Positions 1 to 8,797 of a DNA stretch of 39,293 nt are shown here, piece after piece. The stretch is taken from the NCBI RefSeq assembly GCF_001044425.1, contig NZ_LFML01000126.1, forward strand, positions 220,128 to 259,420, given 5' to 3'. The position numbers and the translations under genes are program-made. Source of the DNA: Streptomyces roseus (GTDB lineage Bacteria > Actinomycetota > Actinomycetes > Streptomycetales > Streptomycetaceae). The stretch's first letter is position 1. The number at the start of each line of letters is the position of its first letter. The notes beneath the pieces were generated by a model. That model made no database searches. It was not told where the DNA came from and saw only the letters and a list, made by a program, of their open reading frames with translations.

Positions 1-51
1 GCCGGCGCGGCGGCAGACCCCAGGCGGCACGCGGCGCATCGCCCTCGCCGC

Positions 52-561
52 ATGGCGACCTCGGCCTCCGTGGGGCAGACGCTGCTTCGGCGGTCCGGGT
101 CCCGTGGGCCGCTCTGCCAGGCCCAACCCATCACTGCGGAAGGCGCGCTCACGGCGCTCCCGCTCCACGCGGTCGACGTCGGACCCGACCGGCCGGACGG
201 GTACGTCCGCTATGAGGCGCCCGGCCAGCTGATCGGCTGCCTGCTCCTCAACACCGCCGACCGCTGACGGATCGACACCCTGCGCCTCTACTTCGCCCGC
301 TTCGGCGTCCTCGCCGCCTCGCCCGTAGAGGAGCACCTCAGCATCCTGGGCGCCTGCCGCCGCGACCTGGCCATGCTCCGCACCGTCGTCGCCGAACTCC
401 ACGCGGGCTGCCAGGCTGACGCCATTCCGTATGACCAGGAGGGAGAGCACCGGGCCAACGAGCTCCTTGAGCGGGAGAGCCCGGCGTCGGGGCGCTCCGC
501 GAACGCTGTCCCCATCTGCGGAAGGAGGCGCCAGAGCCGGCCGAGGACTGGGCGGTTGTAA
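52..561 (+). pseudogene. Broken ORF of unknown family
   Basis: One reading frame runs across this stretch but is interrupted by an in-frame TGA at 265-267. The part after the stop (from about 280) reads like genuine protein, with alternating acidic and hydrophobic residues such as EEHLSILGACRRDLAML and a plausible Leu/Glu helix. It has no start codon before the ATG at 373 and no good ribosome binding site. I infer a decayed gene, or a fusion of two chance ORFs. I do not recognise the family. The 5' part may begin before the window. Confidence 0.25.
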
Positions 562-707
562 GCTCCGCACCCCGTTTCCGCAGGTAGGCGGGGGTGCTGT
601 GAGGGTGAAGCCGGTGGGCCCGTCTCAAGGGACCTGGTCCGCCCCCCGTCCTGTGGGCGGTGCCTGATCTACTGCTTGCCGGCGATCTGGAAGCTGAGAG
701 GAAAGCA

Positions 708-1202
708 ATGGGCGCTCTGACTGACTACTTCCGTGCGGTGGATGCGGCATCGGTCGTGGAGGTGCTCAAGCGGGCGGATGGCGGGTCCCCGCTCGCTGGG
801 GCGCTCCCAGCCTTCGACGGGGTCGAGACCAAGCACGTGGATCCGACGGTTGTCTTGGCGATGCTGATCGCTGCTATCCGTCAGGTTGAGTGGCGAACGG
901 ACCTGGTTGAGGAGGTGACCGTGTGGCCGACCTCCCCGGTACCCGGCCCGGACGGCCCCGGGGCAGAAGATGACCCGTGGGTGACGGGACCGTGGGTATC
1001 CGAACTCAGTCCCCTGGCACGGGACACTCTGGCGGCTGTGCGCGACTTCGAAGTGGCGACCATCGTCGCCAAGTGGGTGCAAGCCGAAGAGCTGCACGGC
1101 GCCCGCGCCGAAGACATGCAGCCGGTGGCTGAAGAGCTCGTCCTGCTCGCCAGGCGCGCCCGCGAAGCCGGCGAGCAGCTCTACTGCTGGATGTGTCTTT
1201 GA
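708..1202 (+). CDS. Hypothetical protein, 164 aa
   Basis: The ATG at 708 is preferred over the in-frame start at 660 because a GAGAGGAAAG ribosome binding site lies at 696-705. The protein is acidic and has no membrane segment or signal peptide. A proline- and glycine-rich linker near residues 75-95 splits an N-terminal region (LTDYFRAVDAASVVEVL) from a helical C-terminal half (VAKWVQAEELHGARAED). It ends in CWMCL, so two cysteines sit at the extreme C-terminus. I do not recognise the family or propose a function. It stands alone, with the convergent oxidoreductase gene downstream. Confidence 0.65.
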   Translation: MGALTDYFRAVDAASVVEVLKRADGGSPLAGALPAFDGVETKHVDPTVVLAMLIAAIRQVEWRTDLVEEVTVWPTSPVPGPDGPGAEDDPWVTGPWVSELSPLARDTLAAVRDFEVATIVAKWVQAEELHGARAEDMQPVAEELVLLARRAREAGEQLYCWMCL

Positions 1203-1411
1203 GGTGGCCCGGTTTGGAGCGGATCCGCTTTACCGGGGCCGAGTTCGGTCATGAGGGTGCGCAGATGCCGCGCTCGGTACGGGCAACCGCGGTCACGCTG
1301 CGGCAATCGGCGGCCAGTGCGCAGGCGGTCGTCGCCGCCCTCACCGCCCTGAGCCGTCGCCGCTCGACGTCCCCGGCCGGGCCAACGCCCTCCGCGCCGC
1401 AGTCACCCGGT

Positions 1412-1457
1412 ACCTCCCGCGCACCACCACCCTGGCCCTCCTCGCGCGGGGGGTTTT
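1412..1457. terminator. Candidate terminator between convergent genes
   Basis: The arms ACCTCCCGCGC (1412-1422) and GCGCGGGGGGT (1444-1454) pair with one G-U wobble around a 21-nt loop, followed by TTTT. It lies 3' of the gene ending at 1202 and just past the end of the leftward oxidoreductase gene, so it could serve both. The rest of 1203-1459 shows no convincing gene. Confidence 0.35.
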
Positions 1458-1459
1458 GG

Positions 1460-3772
1460 TCAGACGGGTGCCGGCTTGTACCGGTCGCCTGTGGGTTCCA
1501 GGCGGACGATGATGCCTTTGGAGGTGGGCTGGTTACTCATGTCGGCGACGCTGTCGAGCGGCACCAGGACGTTGGTCTCCGGGTAGTAGGCGGCGGCCGA
1601 TCCCTTGGCCGCGGGGTAGGACACGACCTCGAAGTTCTCGGCCCGGCGCTCGGTGCCGTCCTCCCAGACGCTCACCACGTCCACCCGGTCGCCCTGGGCG
1701 AGACCGAGCGCTGACAGGTCAGCCGGGTTGACCAGGACGACGTGGCGGCTGCCGTGGATGCCGCGGTAGCGGTCATTGTTCGTGTACGGGACGGTGTTCC
1801 ACTGGTCGTGCGAGCGCAGGGTCTGCAGCAGCAGGTGTCCCTCGGGAGCCAGGGGGATCACCGTCTCGTTGCAGGTGAAGCGGGCCTTTCCGGTCTCGGT
1901 CCGGAACACGCCCTCGTTGACGGGGTTCGGCAGCTGGAAGCCTCCCGGGCGGGTCACCCGGGCGTTGAAGTCGTGAAAGCCCGGCACGATCCGAGAGATA
2001 CTGTCGCGGATGGTGTTGTAGTCGCCCTCGAACTTCGCCCAGGGGATGTCCCCCGTACCGTCGACGCTGAGCCGGGCGAGCCGGCACAGGATGGCGACTT
2101 CGCTGAGCAGCATGCGCGAGGCCGGTTCGATCCGCCCCCGGGAGGTGTGCACCTCGCTCATGGAGTTCTCGACGGTGACGAACTGCTCGCCGTCGGCCTG
2201 TACGTCACGCTCGGTGCGCCCCAACGTCGGCAGGATCAGGGCGGTGTCGCCGCAGACGGTGTGTGAGCGGTTGAGCTTGGTGGAGATGTGGGCGGTCAGC
2301 CGGCACGTACGCATCGCCTTCTCGGTGATCTCGCTGTCGGGCGCTGCGCGCACGAAGTTCCCGGCCAGGGCGAGGAAGACCTTGACGCGCCCCTCCAGCA
2401 TCGCCTTGATCGCCTTCACCGAGTCCAGGCCATGCGGGCGGGGCGGGTCGAAGCCGAACTCCTCTCGCAGGGCGTCCAGGAAGCTGTCCGGCATCTGCTC
2501 CCAGATGCCCATGGTGCGGTCGCCCTGGACGTTGCTGTGGCCGCGCACGGGGCAGACGCCCGTGCCGGCACGTCCCAGGTTGCCGCGCAGCATCAGGAAG
2601 TTGACGATCTCCCGGACGGTGGGCACCCCGTGCTTGTGCTGGGTGATGCCCATCGCCCAGCACACGACGACGCGTTCGCAGGCGAGGACCTCGTCGCGGA
2701 CCTTCTCGATCTCCTGGCGGGTCAGTCCCGTCGCCGCGCGCACGTCGTCCCAGTCGACGGTGCGGGCGTGCCGGGCGAACTCCTCGAATCCGGAGGTGTG
2801 GGCGTCGATGAAGTCGTGGTCCAGGACGGTGCCCGGGCGCGCGTCCTCCGCCTCCAGCAGCAGCCGGTTCAGTGCCTGGAACAGGGCGAGGTCCCCGCCG
2901 GGCTTGATGTGCAGGAAGCGGTCGGCGATCTGGGTTCCCCGCCCCACGACCCCGCTCGGCTTCTGCGGGTTCTTGAAGCGCCGCAGCCCCGCCTCCGGCA
3001 GCGGGTTGACCGCCACGATGCGGCCGCCGTTGCGCTTGGCCTCTTCCAGGGCGGAGAGCTGGCGCGGGTGGTTGCTGCCGGGGTTCTGCCCCACCAGGAA
3101 GATCAGGTCCGCGTGGTGGAGGTCGTCCAGGCTCACGGTGCCCTTGCCGACGCCGAGGGTCTCGTTCAGGGCGAAGCCGCTGGACTCGTGGCACATGTTG
3201 CTGCAGTCGGGCAGGTTGTTGGTGCCCAGGGCGCGGGCGAAGAGCTGGAAGACGAAGGCGGCTTCGTTGCTGGCCCGGCCGGAGGTGTAGAAGGCCGCCT
3301 CGTCGGGCGATTCCAGCCCCTTGAGTTCCTGTGCGAGGACTCCCAGGGCGTCGTTCCAGCCGATGGGCTCGTAGTGGTCCGATCCGGGCCGTTTGATCAT
3401 CGGCTCGGTGAGCCGGCCCTGCTGGTTGAGCCACATGTCGGAACGGGCGGCCAGGTCGGACACGCTGTGCTCGCGGAAGAAGTCTGCGGTGATCCGGCGC
3501 GCGGTGGCCTCGTCGTTGATGTGCTTGGCGCCGTTCTCGCAGTACTCGTTGCGGTGGCGCCGACCCGGGGCGGGGTCCGCCCAGGCACAGCCGGGGCAAT
3601 CGATCCCGCCCACCTGGTTCATGGTGAGCAGGTCGACCCCGGTCTTGCGCGGGGAGGTCTGCTCCAAGGAGTATTCCAGTGCGTGCACGACGGCGGGGAC
3701 CCCGGCCGCCCACTTCTTCGGCGGTGTCACGGAGAGGGAGGTATCCGGCTCCTCACCGGGCGGGTTCTGCAT
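1460..3772 (-). CDS. FdhF/YdeP-family molybdopterin oxidoreductase
   Basis: A full-length (770 aa) alpha subunit of the formate dehydrogenase-H-like molybdopterin family, YdeP branch. The N-terminal cysteine cluster is DCPGCAW followed by EYCENGAKH (Cys59, Cys62, Cys78), fewer cysteines than the four ligands of a classic [4Fe-4S] site. The metal-site Cys is in NMCHESSG (Cys194), where FdhH has selenocysteine. Nucleotide-binding motifs include LIFLVGQNPGSNHPR and VRGHSNVQGDR, and the C-terminal molydop-binding domain begins near HVVLVNPADLSAL. The ATG at 3772 has an AGAAAGG ribosome binding site. It follows the SRPBCC gene by 36 nt on the same strand and is probably co-transcribed. The substrate is unknown; E. 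coli YdeP is linked to acid resistance. Cytoplasmic, with no Tat signal seen. Confidence 0.93.
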   Translation of the reverse strand: MQNPPGEEPDTSLSVTPPKKWAAGVPAVVHALEYSLEQTSPRKTGVDLLTMNQVGGIDCPGCAWADPAPGRRHRNEYCENGAKHINDEATARRITADFFREHSVSDLAARSDMWLNQQGRLTEPMIKRPGSDHYEPIGWNDALGVLAQELKGLESPDEAAFYTSGRASNEAAFVFQLFARALGTNNLPDCSNMCHESSGFALNETLGVGKGTVSLDDLHHADLIFLVGQNPGSNHPRQLSALEEAKRNGGRIVAVNPLPEAGLRRFKNPQKPSGVVGRGTQIADRFLHIKPGGDLALFQALNRLLLEAEDARPGTVLDHDFIDAHTSGFEEFARHARTVDWDDVRAATGLTRQEIEKVRDEVLACERVVVCWAMGITQHKHGVPTVREIVNFLMLRGNLGRAGTGVCPVRGHSNVQGDRTMGIWEQMPDSFLDALREEFGFDPPRPHGLDSVKAIKAMLEGRVKVFLALAGNFVRAAPDSEITEKAMRTCRLTAHISTKLNRSHTVCGDTALILPTLGRTERDVQADGEQFVTVENSMSEVHTSRGRIEPASRMLLSEVAILCRLARLSVDGTGDIPWAKFEGDYNTIRDSISRIVPGFHDFNARVTRPGGFQLPNPVNEGVFRTETGKARFTCNETVIPLAPEGHLLLQTLRSHDQWNTVPYTNNDRYRGIHGSRHVVLVNPADLSALGLAQGDRVDVVSVWEDGTERRAENFEVVSYPAAKGSAAAYYPETNVLVPLDSVADMSNQPTSKGIIVRLEPTGDRYKPAPV

Positions 3773-3808
3773 CGCTTGGCCTTTCTCTCACCGTGTCGGA
3801 CGGGCAGG

Positions 3809-4405
3809 TCAGCCAACAGGCCACTGGGCGACACGGCTCCTGGGCGGTTCCGGGGTGTCGTGCTGGACACGGCCGTTGCGGATGGTGCCGCGCCAGGCGC
3901 CGCCTTCCTGGCCGAGCCCTTCGATGAAGTCCTTGAAGCTGAGGAGTTCTGCGCGCACCAGCCGGGCGGCCAGCGCCGTGACCCTGGAGGAGCGGGTGAG
4001 GACCTTCAGGGCGCCGCGCGGCCGCAGGAGCATCCGGACGGTGACCGCGGTGCCCCCGGACTCCGTGGGCCGGAACTCGACCTCGCCCTCATGGGTGGGA
4101 TGCTGCTCCAGGCCCCGCCAGGCCAGGTACGCGTCGGGGTCCTGTTCCACGATCTCGACCGCGAAACGGTGGCGCACCGGGCCGTAGCCGATGGTCCACG
4201 CGGTGACGGTGGGCCTGACCTGCTCGACACCGCGCACCACGGCCGAGAAACGCGGGAACGTCTTGAACTGCGTCCACTGGTTGTAGGCCGTACGGGCCGG
4301 CACCGCGACCTCGACCGTCTCGTCGACGTGTCGCTCGCTCAGCGGACGACGGCGTGCGACGCCGTCGCCGCCGGTGCGCCCGTCGTCCTCGTCCTGCGCC
4401 ATCAT
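3809..4405 (-). CDS. SRPBCC (polyketide cyclase/dehydrase-like) protein
   Basis: A 198-residue START/SRPBCC-fold protein. The signature region opens with VDETVEVAVPARTAYNQWTQ and FKTFPRFSAVVRGVEQV, the usual start of cyclase/dehydrase-like domains, followed by beta-strand-rich sequence and a long C-terminal helix (FKDFIEGLGQEGGAW). Two adjacent ATGs (4405 and 4402) follow a GGAAGAAGG ribosome binding site. The long in-frame extension further upstream is Arg/Gly/Pro-rich and contains a 12-bp direct repeat (near 4427-4453), so I exclude it. Such proteins bind hydrophobic ligands or act in stress responses. The 36-nt gap to the oxidoreductase suggests one transcript. Confidence 0.8.
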   Translation of the reverse strand: MMAQDEDDGRTGGDGVARRRPLSERHVDETVEVAVPARTAYNQWTQFKTFPRFSAVVRGVEQVRPTVTAWTIGYGPVRHRFAVEIVEQDPDAYLAWRGLEQHPTHEGEVEFRPTESGGTAVTVRMLLRPRGALKVLTRSSRVTALAARLVRAELLSFKDFIEGLGQEGGAWRGTIRNGRVQHDTPEPPRSRVAQWPVG

Positions 4406-5010
4406 GGTCCTTCTTCCGGTGAGAAAGCCGGGCATCCGAAAGCCGGGCATCCGCGCGCCCAGGCTCCCCTGGTGGCCAGGGCACCGCTTCTGGTTCCCCG
4501 GCCCCGGGCTTCGAATCACCCGACCGCACCCCCGACCCCTGCGCACGGGCCCCAAGGAACGTTCGCCGGCTTCTCCCGGCGCCCGGCCGCCACCCCCAGC
4601 TTCAGCCCTGCCCCGGCCACCCGCCACTCACCGCGCCCCGGCAGGTGTCCGCCCTCGATCCCGTTTCTCCTTGCGCGACCAACGGGCCGGTGCGCGATCT
4701 CCCCGGCCGACCCTCACGCGGCGCGGGGCGGCGGGGGGCGGCGCGAGGAGCTGAGGAGTCCGTTTCCGCGCTCAAAGCTGCCGAACGAGCATCAACGCGG
4801 CAACCAGCAGGAAGAGCACCCGGCCACCCGCTGCATGGCGTAGCCCCTGCCGATTGGCTCAATCGCCTGCCGACTGACGCGGAGCATCGGCGGCTTCTTC
4901 TCGGCCCGGCCCACCCCTGCGAAGCAAGGGGACATTCCCGGCACCGCTGCCCGCAGCGAAGGGGCGCCGACGGCGCCCGCCCCGTCCGCCAAGAAGCCCC
5001 GCCGCCTGCC
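4406..5010. other. Intergenic stretch without a supported gene
   Basis: Very GC-rich. It contains a short direct repeat (GCCGGGCATCCG near 4427-4453) upstream of the SRPBCC gene. A short hydrophobic leftward reading frame near 4790-4850 (VLFLLVAALMLVRQL) could be a membrane-peptide remnant, but it has no clear start. I see no RNA gene. Confidence 0.3.
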
Positions 5011-5241
5011 ATGAGCGTCACGGCGGTAACCGTGATCGCGGTCACCGCTGCGGGTATCGGCTACATGGCCGCCGTCGTTCAACGCGGTCTGGGCATCGCC
5101 GTCGGCATGCTTGCCGCCACCGCCAAGATCACCCCCGCCGAAGCCGGACAGCGACTACGTGCCTACGCCGCCGTCCGCCATGGGCGGCCCGCTCACAAGC
5201 CGTCGTCGCCCCGCGGCCCTGACCCAGCACGCCGGCTGTGA
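5011..5241 (+). CDS. Small hypothetical protein with N-terminal membrane segment
   Basis: A 76-residue ORF. Residues 1-38 are hydrophobic (VTVIAVTAAGIGYMAAVV, then GLGIAVGMLAA) and could form one or two membrane segments. The rest, EAGQRLRAYAAVRHGRP and onward, is basic and proline-rich. The stop codon overlaps the GTG start of the next ORF (GTGA), suggesting translational coupling. No clear ribosome binding site precedes the ATG, and the frame stays open further upstream. Family not recognised. Confidence 0.4.
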   Translation: MSVTAVTVIAVTAAGIGYMAAVVQRGLGIAVGMLAATAKITPAEAGQRLRAYAAVRHGRPAHKPSSPRGPDPARRL

Positions 5242-5717
5242 CCGCCCCGCCGCAGATGGCTCAGATGTGCGGTAGTGGGCGCCCCGGCCCGGTCCGGGTA
5301 CTGGCGGCTCTGGCGGCAGCGGCCGGGGTGGGGATCACCACGGCCGTGATCTACCAGCGCCGTAAACGCGACCCCGCGTTCGCCGCGGCCATGGACGCCG
5401 CCCACCACGCACGCCCGCGCACCCCGGACCCCCCGTCCGACACAGACGACTGGGAAGCGTTCTTCGGAAACCTCCGCCCCGGTGGCGCACTGCGCCAAAC
5501 TGCACTGGCCGCCGGGATCCGGCCCGAGGCCGTTCATCACCGCCGCCGCGCTAACCGCGCGTTCGCCCACCGAACCCACCAACAGCCCCCCGATAACGCC
5601 TGGCGCGCCCCGTCGCCTTCCCCCGGCGGGTTAACTCCCCTGCCGAGGGCGGCGTCGGGCCGGCAGTGGGGGCAGGCTTGCGCGCCTTCTCGATGCGAGC
5701 CCACTGGACATCAGTAG
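5238..5717 (+). CDS. Small protein with helix-turn-helix-like repeats
   Basis: The GTG start overlaps the previous stop. Residues around 25-50 (AAAAGVGITTAVIYQRRK, then DPAFAAAMDAA) match the helix-turn-helix plus DPAFAAAWDEA pattern of small phage terminase-like or transposition-related DNA-binding proteins. A weaker second copy follows (LRQTALAAGIRPEAVHHRRR). The last third, from about 5600, lies antisense to a DUF6233 gene tail and is probably not true coding sequence, so the real protein may have been shorter. DNA binding is inferred from pattern only. It could be a relic of a mobile element. Confidence 0.4.
   Translation: MTAPPQMAQMCGSGRPGPVRVLAALAAAAGVGITTAVIYQRRKRDPAFAAAMDAAHHARPRTPDPPSDTDDWEAFFGNLRPGGALRQTALAAGIRPEAVHHRRRANRAFAHRTHQQPPDNAWRAPSPSPGGLTPLPRAASGRQWGQACAPSRCEPTGHQ
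5640..5692 (-). pseudogene. Remnant of a DUF6233 gene tail
   Basis: Read leftward, this segment encodes EGAQACPHCRPDAALG. This is nearly the same as the C-terminus of the DUF6233 protein at 17822-18109 (EGVQGCPHCRPDAALG), with matching DNA. An upstream stop in this frame removes the rest of the gene, so it is a 3' relic. Confidence 0.5.
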
Positions 5718-5761
5718 GGACATGACCTGACGAACGAAAGCGAGGGCGGCCGGACGCTGTC

Positions 5762-6082
5762 CTATTCAGCCAGGTCTGGAATCTGGCGCCGCGCTTCCGA
5801 GCTCCACAGGCCTTCACCACCTCGCGTGATGGACTCATTAGGTTCCTCCGCGACCTCCTCCAGGTAGTCCAACCGGGCCTGCGTCAGGCTCAGCCGTCCG
5901 TTGGGCCCACCCCTTACGAAATGTGCGTCCACATCGTCCTGTCCGTCGTCCTCCCAGCCGCACTCTGGGCAGATCTCAAAGTTGGCCCGCTCCTGCAGCG
6001 TCCGCTGGAAACAACACGGGCACGCAGCAGTGCCGCTTGCGGTGTCAATCGAGGAAACCGGAGACGGTTCATCAGAAGCCAT
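5762..6082 (-). CDS. CPCC-family cysteine-rich protein
   Basis: A member of the Cys_rich_CPCC family. It has the motif ACPCCFQRTLQERANFEICPECGWEDD, given here in parts as ACPCC and ICPECGWEDDGQ, followed by the usual GGPNGRLSLTQAR segment. The paired cysteines (CPCC and CPEC) form a probable zinc ribbon. I take the ATG at 6082 (protein starting MASDEPSP, 106 aa). An upstream ATG at 6151 would add 23 residues not typical of the family. Family function is unknown, and many members sit near toxins or in accessory regions. It is a single gene. Confidence 0.8.
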   Translation of the reverse strand: MASDEPSPVSSIDTASGTAACPCCFQRTLQERANFEICPECGWEDDGQDDVDAHFVRGGPNGRLSLTQARLDYLEEVAEEPNESITRGGEGLWSSEARRQIPDLAE

Positions 6083-6345
6083 GGCAGCTATCGTTCCGCT
6101 CTCGCGGATGATCCACAAGAAACGGCCTAATCGAGGAGGTGTAACGGGCACTCAGCACCCCGCTTGCGCTGATCAGTGGAAGCGCCTCGCCGGCCCTGCA
6201 ACTCGAACCTGAGCGCAGCGGGGAGGGCGGCCGTCGTTGTCGCTGCGTCGTTTCCGGTCGGCGGGCGGATTGCAGAACACCCGCGTCTCCCTGCGCGCCG
6301 TCGGGTCCGGTGCAAGAACCAACCGCGCTCCCGCTGCAGGTCGGG

Positions 6346-6948
6346 CTACTTGAGTAGTTGCAGGGCTGTAGTCGCCAGTCGTTCTGCGGTGAGGTGTTGT
6401 TCGTCGGCTGGCAGGATGAGGTGGCTGATGGTCATGCGGACGATGACGTCCGCGGCCACCTGCAGCGATTCCGTGTCCTGTTCTGGGTATCGCGTGGCCA
6501 GCCAGCCCTGGACCAGTGTCTGACCGGCATCGAAGATCGGGTCCGCTCGGGCGGTGAGGTACGGCAGGAGGCTGTCGGAGCCCTTTCGGGCGGCCGTGAT
6601 GACGGCCCTTATGAGGGGCTGCTTGTCGGCCTCTCGAAGCACGTACAGAATGGCCGCCCGGAGGCAGGCATGGGAATCGGGCACGCCGGGGTGGAGAGCA
6701 TCGGCCACACCCGCAAGGAACTGCTGAGTTTCACGGACTACCAGCGCACGGCCCGGGCCGGCTCGGTTGCCGAATTCCTTGTACACCGAAGGGCGCGAAA
6801 CTCCGGCGCGGGCAGCAACGGCCAAGAGGCTGACCTGGTCCCAGCCGGCTTCGCATGTGAGGTCGCGAGCGGCGTCCAATACGCACTGCCTCGTCTGCTT
6901 GCGCCAGGCAACGCGAGGAGGGTCGGGTACCGGAGCGTCTCGGCCCAT
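6346..6948 (-). CDS. TetR/AcrR-family transcriptional regulator
   Basis: A 200-residue TetR-type repressor. The N-terminal DNA-binding domain reads TRQCVLDAARDL, then VSLLAVAARAGVSRPSVYKE and FGNRAG, the canonical helix-turn-helix with a Tyr-Lys-Glu-Phe end. The C-terminal ligand domain includes AVITAARKGSDSLLPYLTAR. I use the ATG at 6948. The longer frame to 7089 would add an Arg-rich leader overlapping the divergent AAA+ gene. It lies 125 nt from that operon and could regulate it or itself, but no operator was identified. Confidence 0.85.
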   Translation of the reverse strand: MGRDAPVPDPPRVAWRKQTRQCVLDAARDLTCEAGWDQVSLLAVAARAGVSRPSVYKEFGNRAGPGRALVVRETQQFLAGVADALHPGVPDSHACLRAAILYVLREADKQPLIRAVITAARKGSDSLLPYLTARADPIFDAGQTLVQGWLATRYPEQDTESLQVAADVIVRMTISHLILPADEQHLTAERLATTALQLLK

Positions 6949-7061
6949 CCCGAGGCGCCGCAGGCGGCGGCGACGGGGCGCCGCCCGCCGCCGGGCCCAC
7001 GCGTTCCACACACCTGTCGATCTTGACCGCACCCGGTGGAGGGGAGCCGCAGATCCCTTTC

Positions 7062-7067
7062 TAGGCT
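7062..7067 (+). promoter_or_regulatory. Leaderless -10 element (TAGGCT) of the AAA+ operon
   Basis: TAGGCT lies exactly six nucleotides before the ATG at 7074, the spacing expected when transcription starts at the initiation codon. There is no ribosome binding site close to that ATG (a GGAGGGGAG lies too far upstream). The -35 match is poor. Confidence 0.4.
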
Positions 7068-7073
7068 GACCCC

Positions 7074-8342
7074 ATGTCCGACGAGTCACCTCTCATCCGC
7101 AGCCTGCGGGCCGCTGTCGCCGCCGCTCCCGAAGACGTGCCGCTGCGGCTGCACTTCACCGAACTGCTCCTCGCGGAGGGGAGGCACGACGAGGCCGTTG
7201 CGCAGGCCGCGATCGCGCTGCAGCACGCGCCGGGTGACGAAGCCGTACGGGACCTGATGGTCCGCGCCATGCAACTGCCCCCGGTCGGCCCGCGACCCCC
7301 CGTCTTCGACTGGGCCGCCGCCGAGCAGGAAGTCGCCGGTGTCGTCGGCCCCCGCTTCGCGTCCGGCCCCGCCGACGCCGGTGACCCCGCCGATGCGGGC
7401 GACGCCGTCGAGACCCCGTTGACCGCGGACGGCGGCGGCGACCCGGGCGACGCGTCCGCGTGGGACGTCGACTCCCCCGGCGACGTGCGTCTCGCCGACG
7501 TCGGCGGCATGCAGCAGGTCAAGGACCGGCTCGAAGCCGCCTTCCTCGCCCCGATGCGCAACCCCGAACTCCGGAAGCTGTACGGCAAGTCACTCCGCGG
7601 TGGCCTGCTCCTCTACGGCCCGCCCGGCTGCGGTAAGACGTTCATCGCGCGGGCCGTCGCCGGCGAACTCGGTGCCGGCTTCATGTCGGTCTCGCTCTCC
7701 GACATCCTCGACATGTACATCGGCACCTCGGAGAAGAACGTCCACGCCGTCTTCGAGGCCGCCCGCCGCCAGGCGCCCTGCGTGGTCTTCCTCGACGAGC
7801 TGGACGCGCTCGGCGCGAAGCGCTCGCGCATGCACCACAGCGGTCTGCGCAACGTCGTCAACCAGCTCCTCACCGAGCTCGACGGCGTCAACGCCGTCCG
7901 GAACGACGGCGTGTTCGTGCTCGCCGCGACCAACGTCCCCTGGGACGTGGACCTCGCCCTGCGCCGCCCGGGACGCCTGGACCGCACCCTGCTCGTGCTG
8001 CCGCCCGACGCCCCGGCCCGGGAGTCGATCCTCCGCTACCACCTGCGCGAGCGCCCCATCGAGTCCGTCGATCTCGGCAAGATCGTCAAGATCACCGAGG
8101 ACTTCTCGGGTGCCGACCTCGCCCATCTCTGCGAGAGCGCGGCCGAGTACGCGCTCCTGGACTCCGCCCGTTCCGGCACCGTCCGCATGATCGGCACCAA
8201 GGACCTCCTGAACGCGGCCAAGCAGATCAAGCCGTCCAGCGAATCCTGGTTCGCCGCAGCCCGCAACGTCGCCATGTTCGCCAACGACGGCGGCATCTAC
8301 GACGACCTGGTCACCTACCTGAAGAAGAAGCGCAAGCTGTGA
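7074..8342 (+). CDS. Cdc48-like AAA+ ATPase with N-terminal TPR-like region
   Basis: 422 residues. Residues 5-65 form a short TPR-like helical region (LHFTELLLAEGRHDEAVAQA). An acidic Ala/Asp/Gly linker at 95-135 precedes a single AAA+ domain. That domain opens with LADVGGMQQVKDRL and carries Walker A GPPGCGKT (182-189), Walker B VVFLDELDAL (237-246), sensor-1 ATN (285-287) and arginine-finger region RRPGRLD (298-304). The C-terminal lid has DFSGADLAHLCESA. The chain ends in KKKRKL. Such ATPases thread or remodel proteins as hexamers. It overlaps the membrane-protein gene by GTGA, so the products are probably made together and may form a membrane-tethered unfoldase. Substrate unknown. Confidence 0.92.
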   Translation: MSDESPLIRSLRAAVAAAPEDVPLRLHFTELLLAEGRHDEAVAQAAIALQHAPGDEAVRDLMVRAMQLPPVGPRPPVFDWAAAEQEVAGVVGPRFASGPADAGDPADAGDAVETPLTADGGGDPGDASAWDVDSPGDVRLADVGGMQQVKDRLEAAFLAPMRNPELRKLYGKSLRGGLLLYGPPGCGKTFIARAVAGELGAGFMSVSLSDILDMYIGTSEKNVHAVFEAARRQAPCVVFLDELDALGAKRSRMHHSGLRNVVNQLLTELDGVNAVRNDGVFVLAATNVPWDVDLALRRPGRLDRTLLVLPPDAPARESILRYHLRERPIESVDLGKIVKITEDFSGADLAHLCESAAEYALLDSARSGTVRMIGTKDLLNAAKQIKPSSESWFAAARNVAMFANDGGIYDDLVTYLKKKRKL

Positions 8343-8797
8343 CGACTCACCCACAGGTCGTACGCGCCCGGACCCTCCACGAGGTGATCCGCCCGGAGGA
8401 GGCGCGCGAAGCGGTCGGCCGCCGCCTCGCCCTGCTCTGTCTGGTCATGGCCGCCGTCACCGTGGACGTCTTCCCCGCCGGGGGCGGGGCGAAGGAGCTG
8501 CCCGTCCATCCCGGCACCCGGCTGTGGGCACTGGCCCTGATGGCCGTGATGTGGGGCTTCGGCACCTGGCGCCGCTACCGGCGGCTGCGGACCGGGGCAC
8601 AGCCCGCCGTGTTCGCGCTCGTGCGCCGCTCGTTCCGGTCCAGGGTCGTGCTCGGCCAGGCGACCTGGGCCACCCTGTGCGCGCTGTTGCTCGTGGCCGT
8701 TCCGTGGAGCGAGCGGGCCGTCCCCCAGGTCCTGTTCTGGCTGGCGCTCGTACCGAACCTGCTCAGCATCACGCACGACCGGGACAAGGTCCGATGA
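8339..8797 (+). CDS. Multi-pass membrane protein of the AAA+/TPR operon
   Basis: 152 residues from a GTG start that overlaps the upstream stop. It has about four hydrophobic segments: ALLCLVMAAVTVDVF (~31-45), LWALALMAVMWGF (~61-74), ATWATLCALLLVAV (~108-121) and VLFWLALVPNLL (~129-140), separated by an Arg-rich loop (RRYRRLRTG). The 3' end overlaps the next start (ATGA). No known domain is recognised. Overlaps on both sides suggest it forms a complex with the ATPase and TPR protein. Confidence 0.85.
   Translation: MTTHPQVVRARTLHEVIRPEEAREAVGRRLALLCLVMAAVTVDVFPAGGGAKELPVHPGTRLWALALMAVMWGFGTWRRYRRLRTGAQPAVFALVRRSFRSRVVLGQATWATLCALLLVAVPWSERAVPQVLFWLALVPNLLSITHDRDKVR

Noticed and set aside
2288..4843. 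An 851-codon rightward ORF opposite the oxidoreductase
   Set aside because: It is the antisense shadow of a highly conserved molybdopterin oxidoreductase and has Gly/Val/Arg-rich, domain-free composition.
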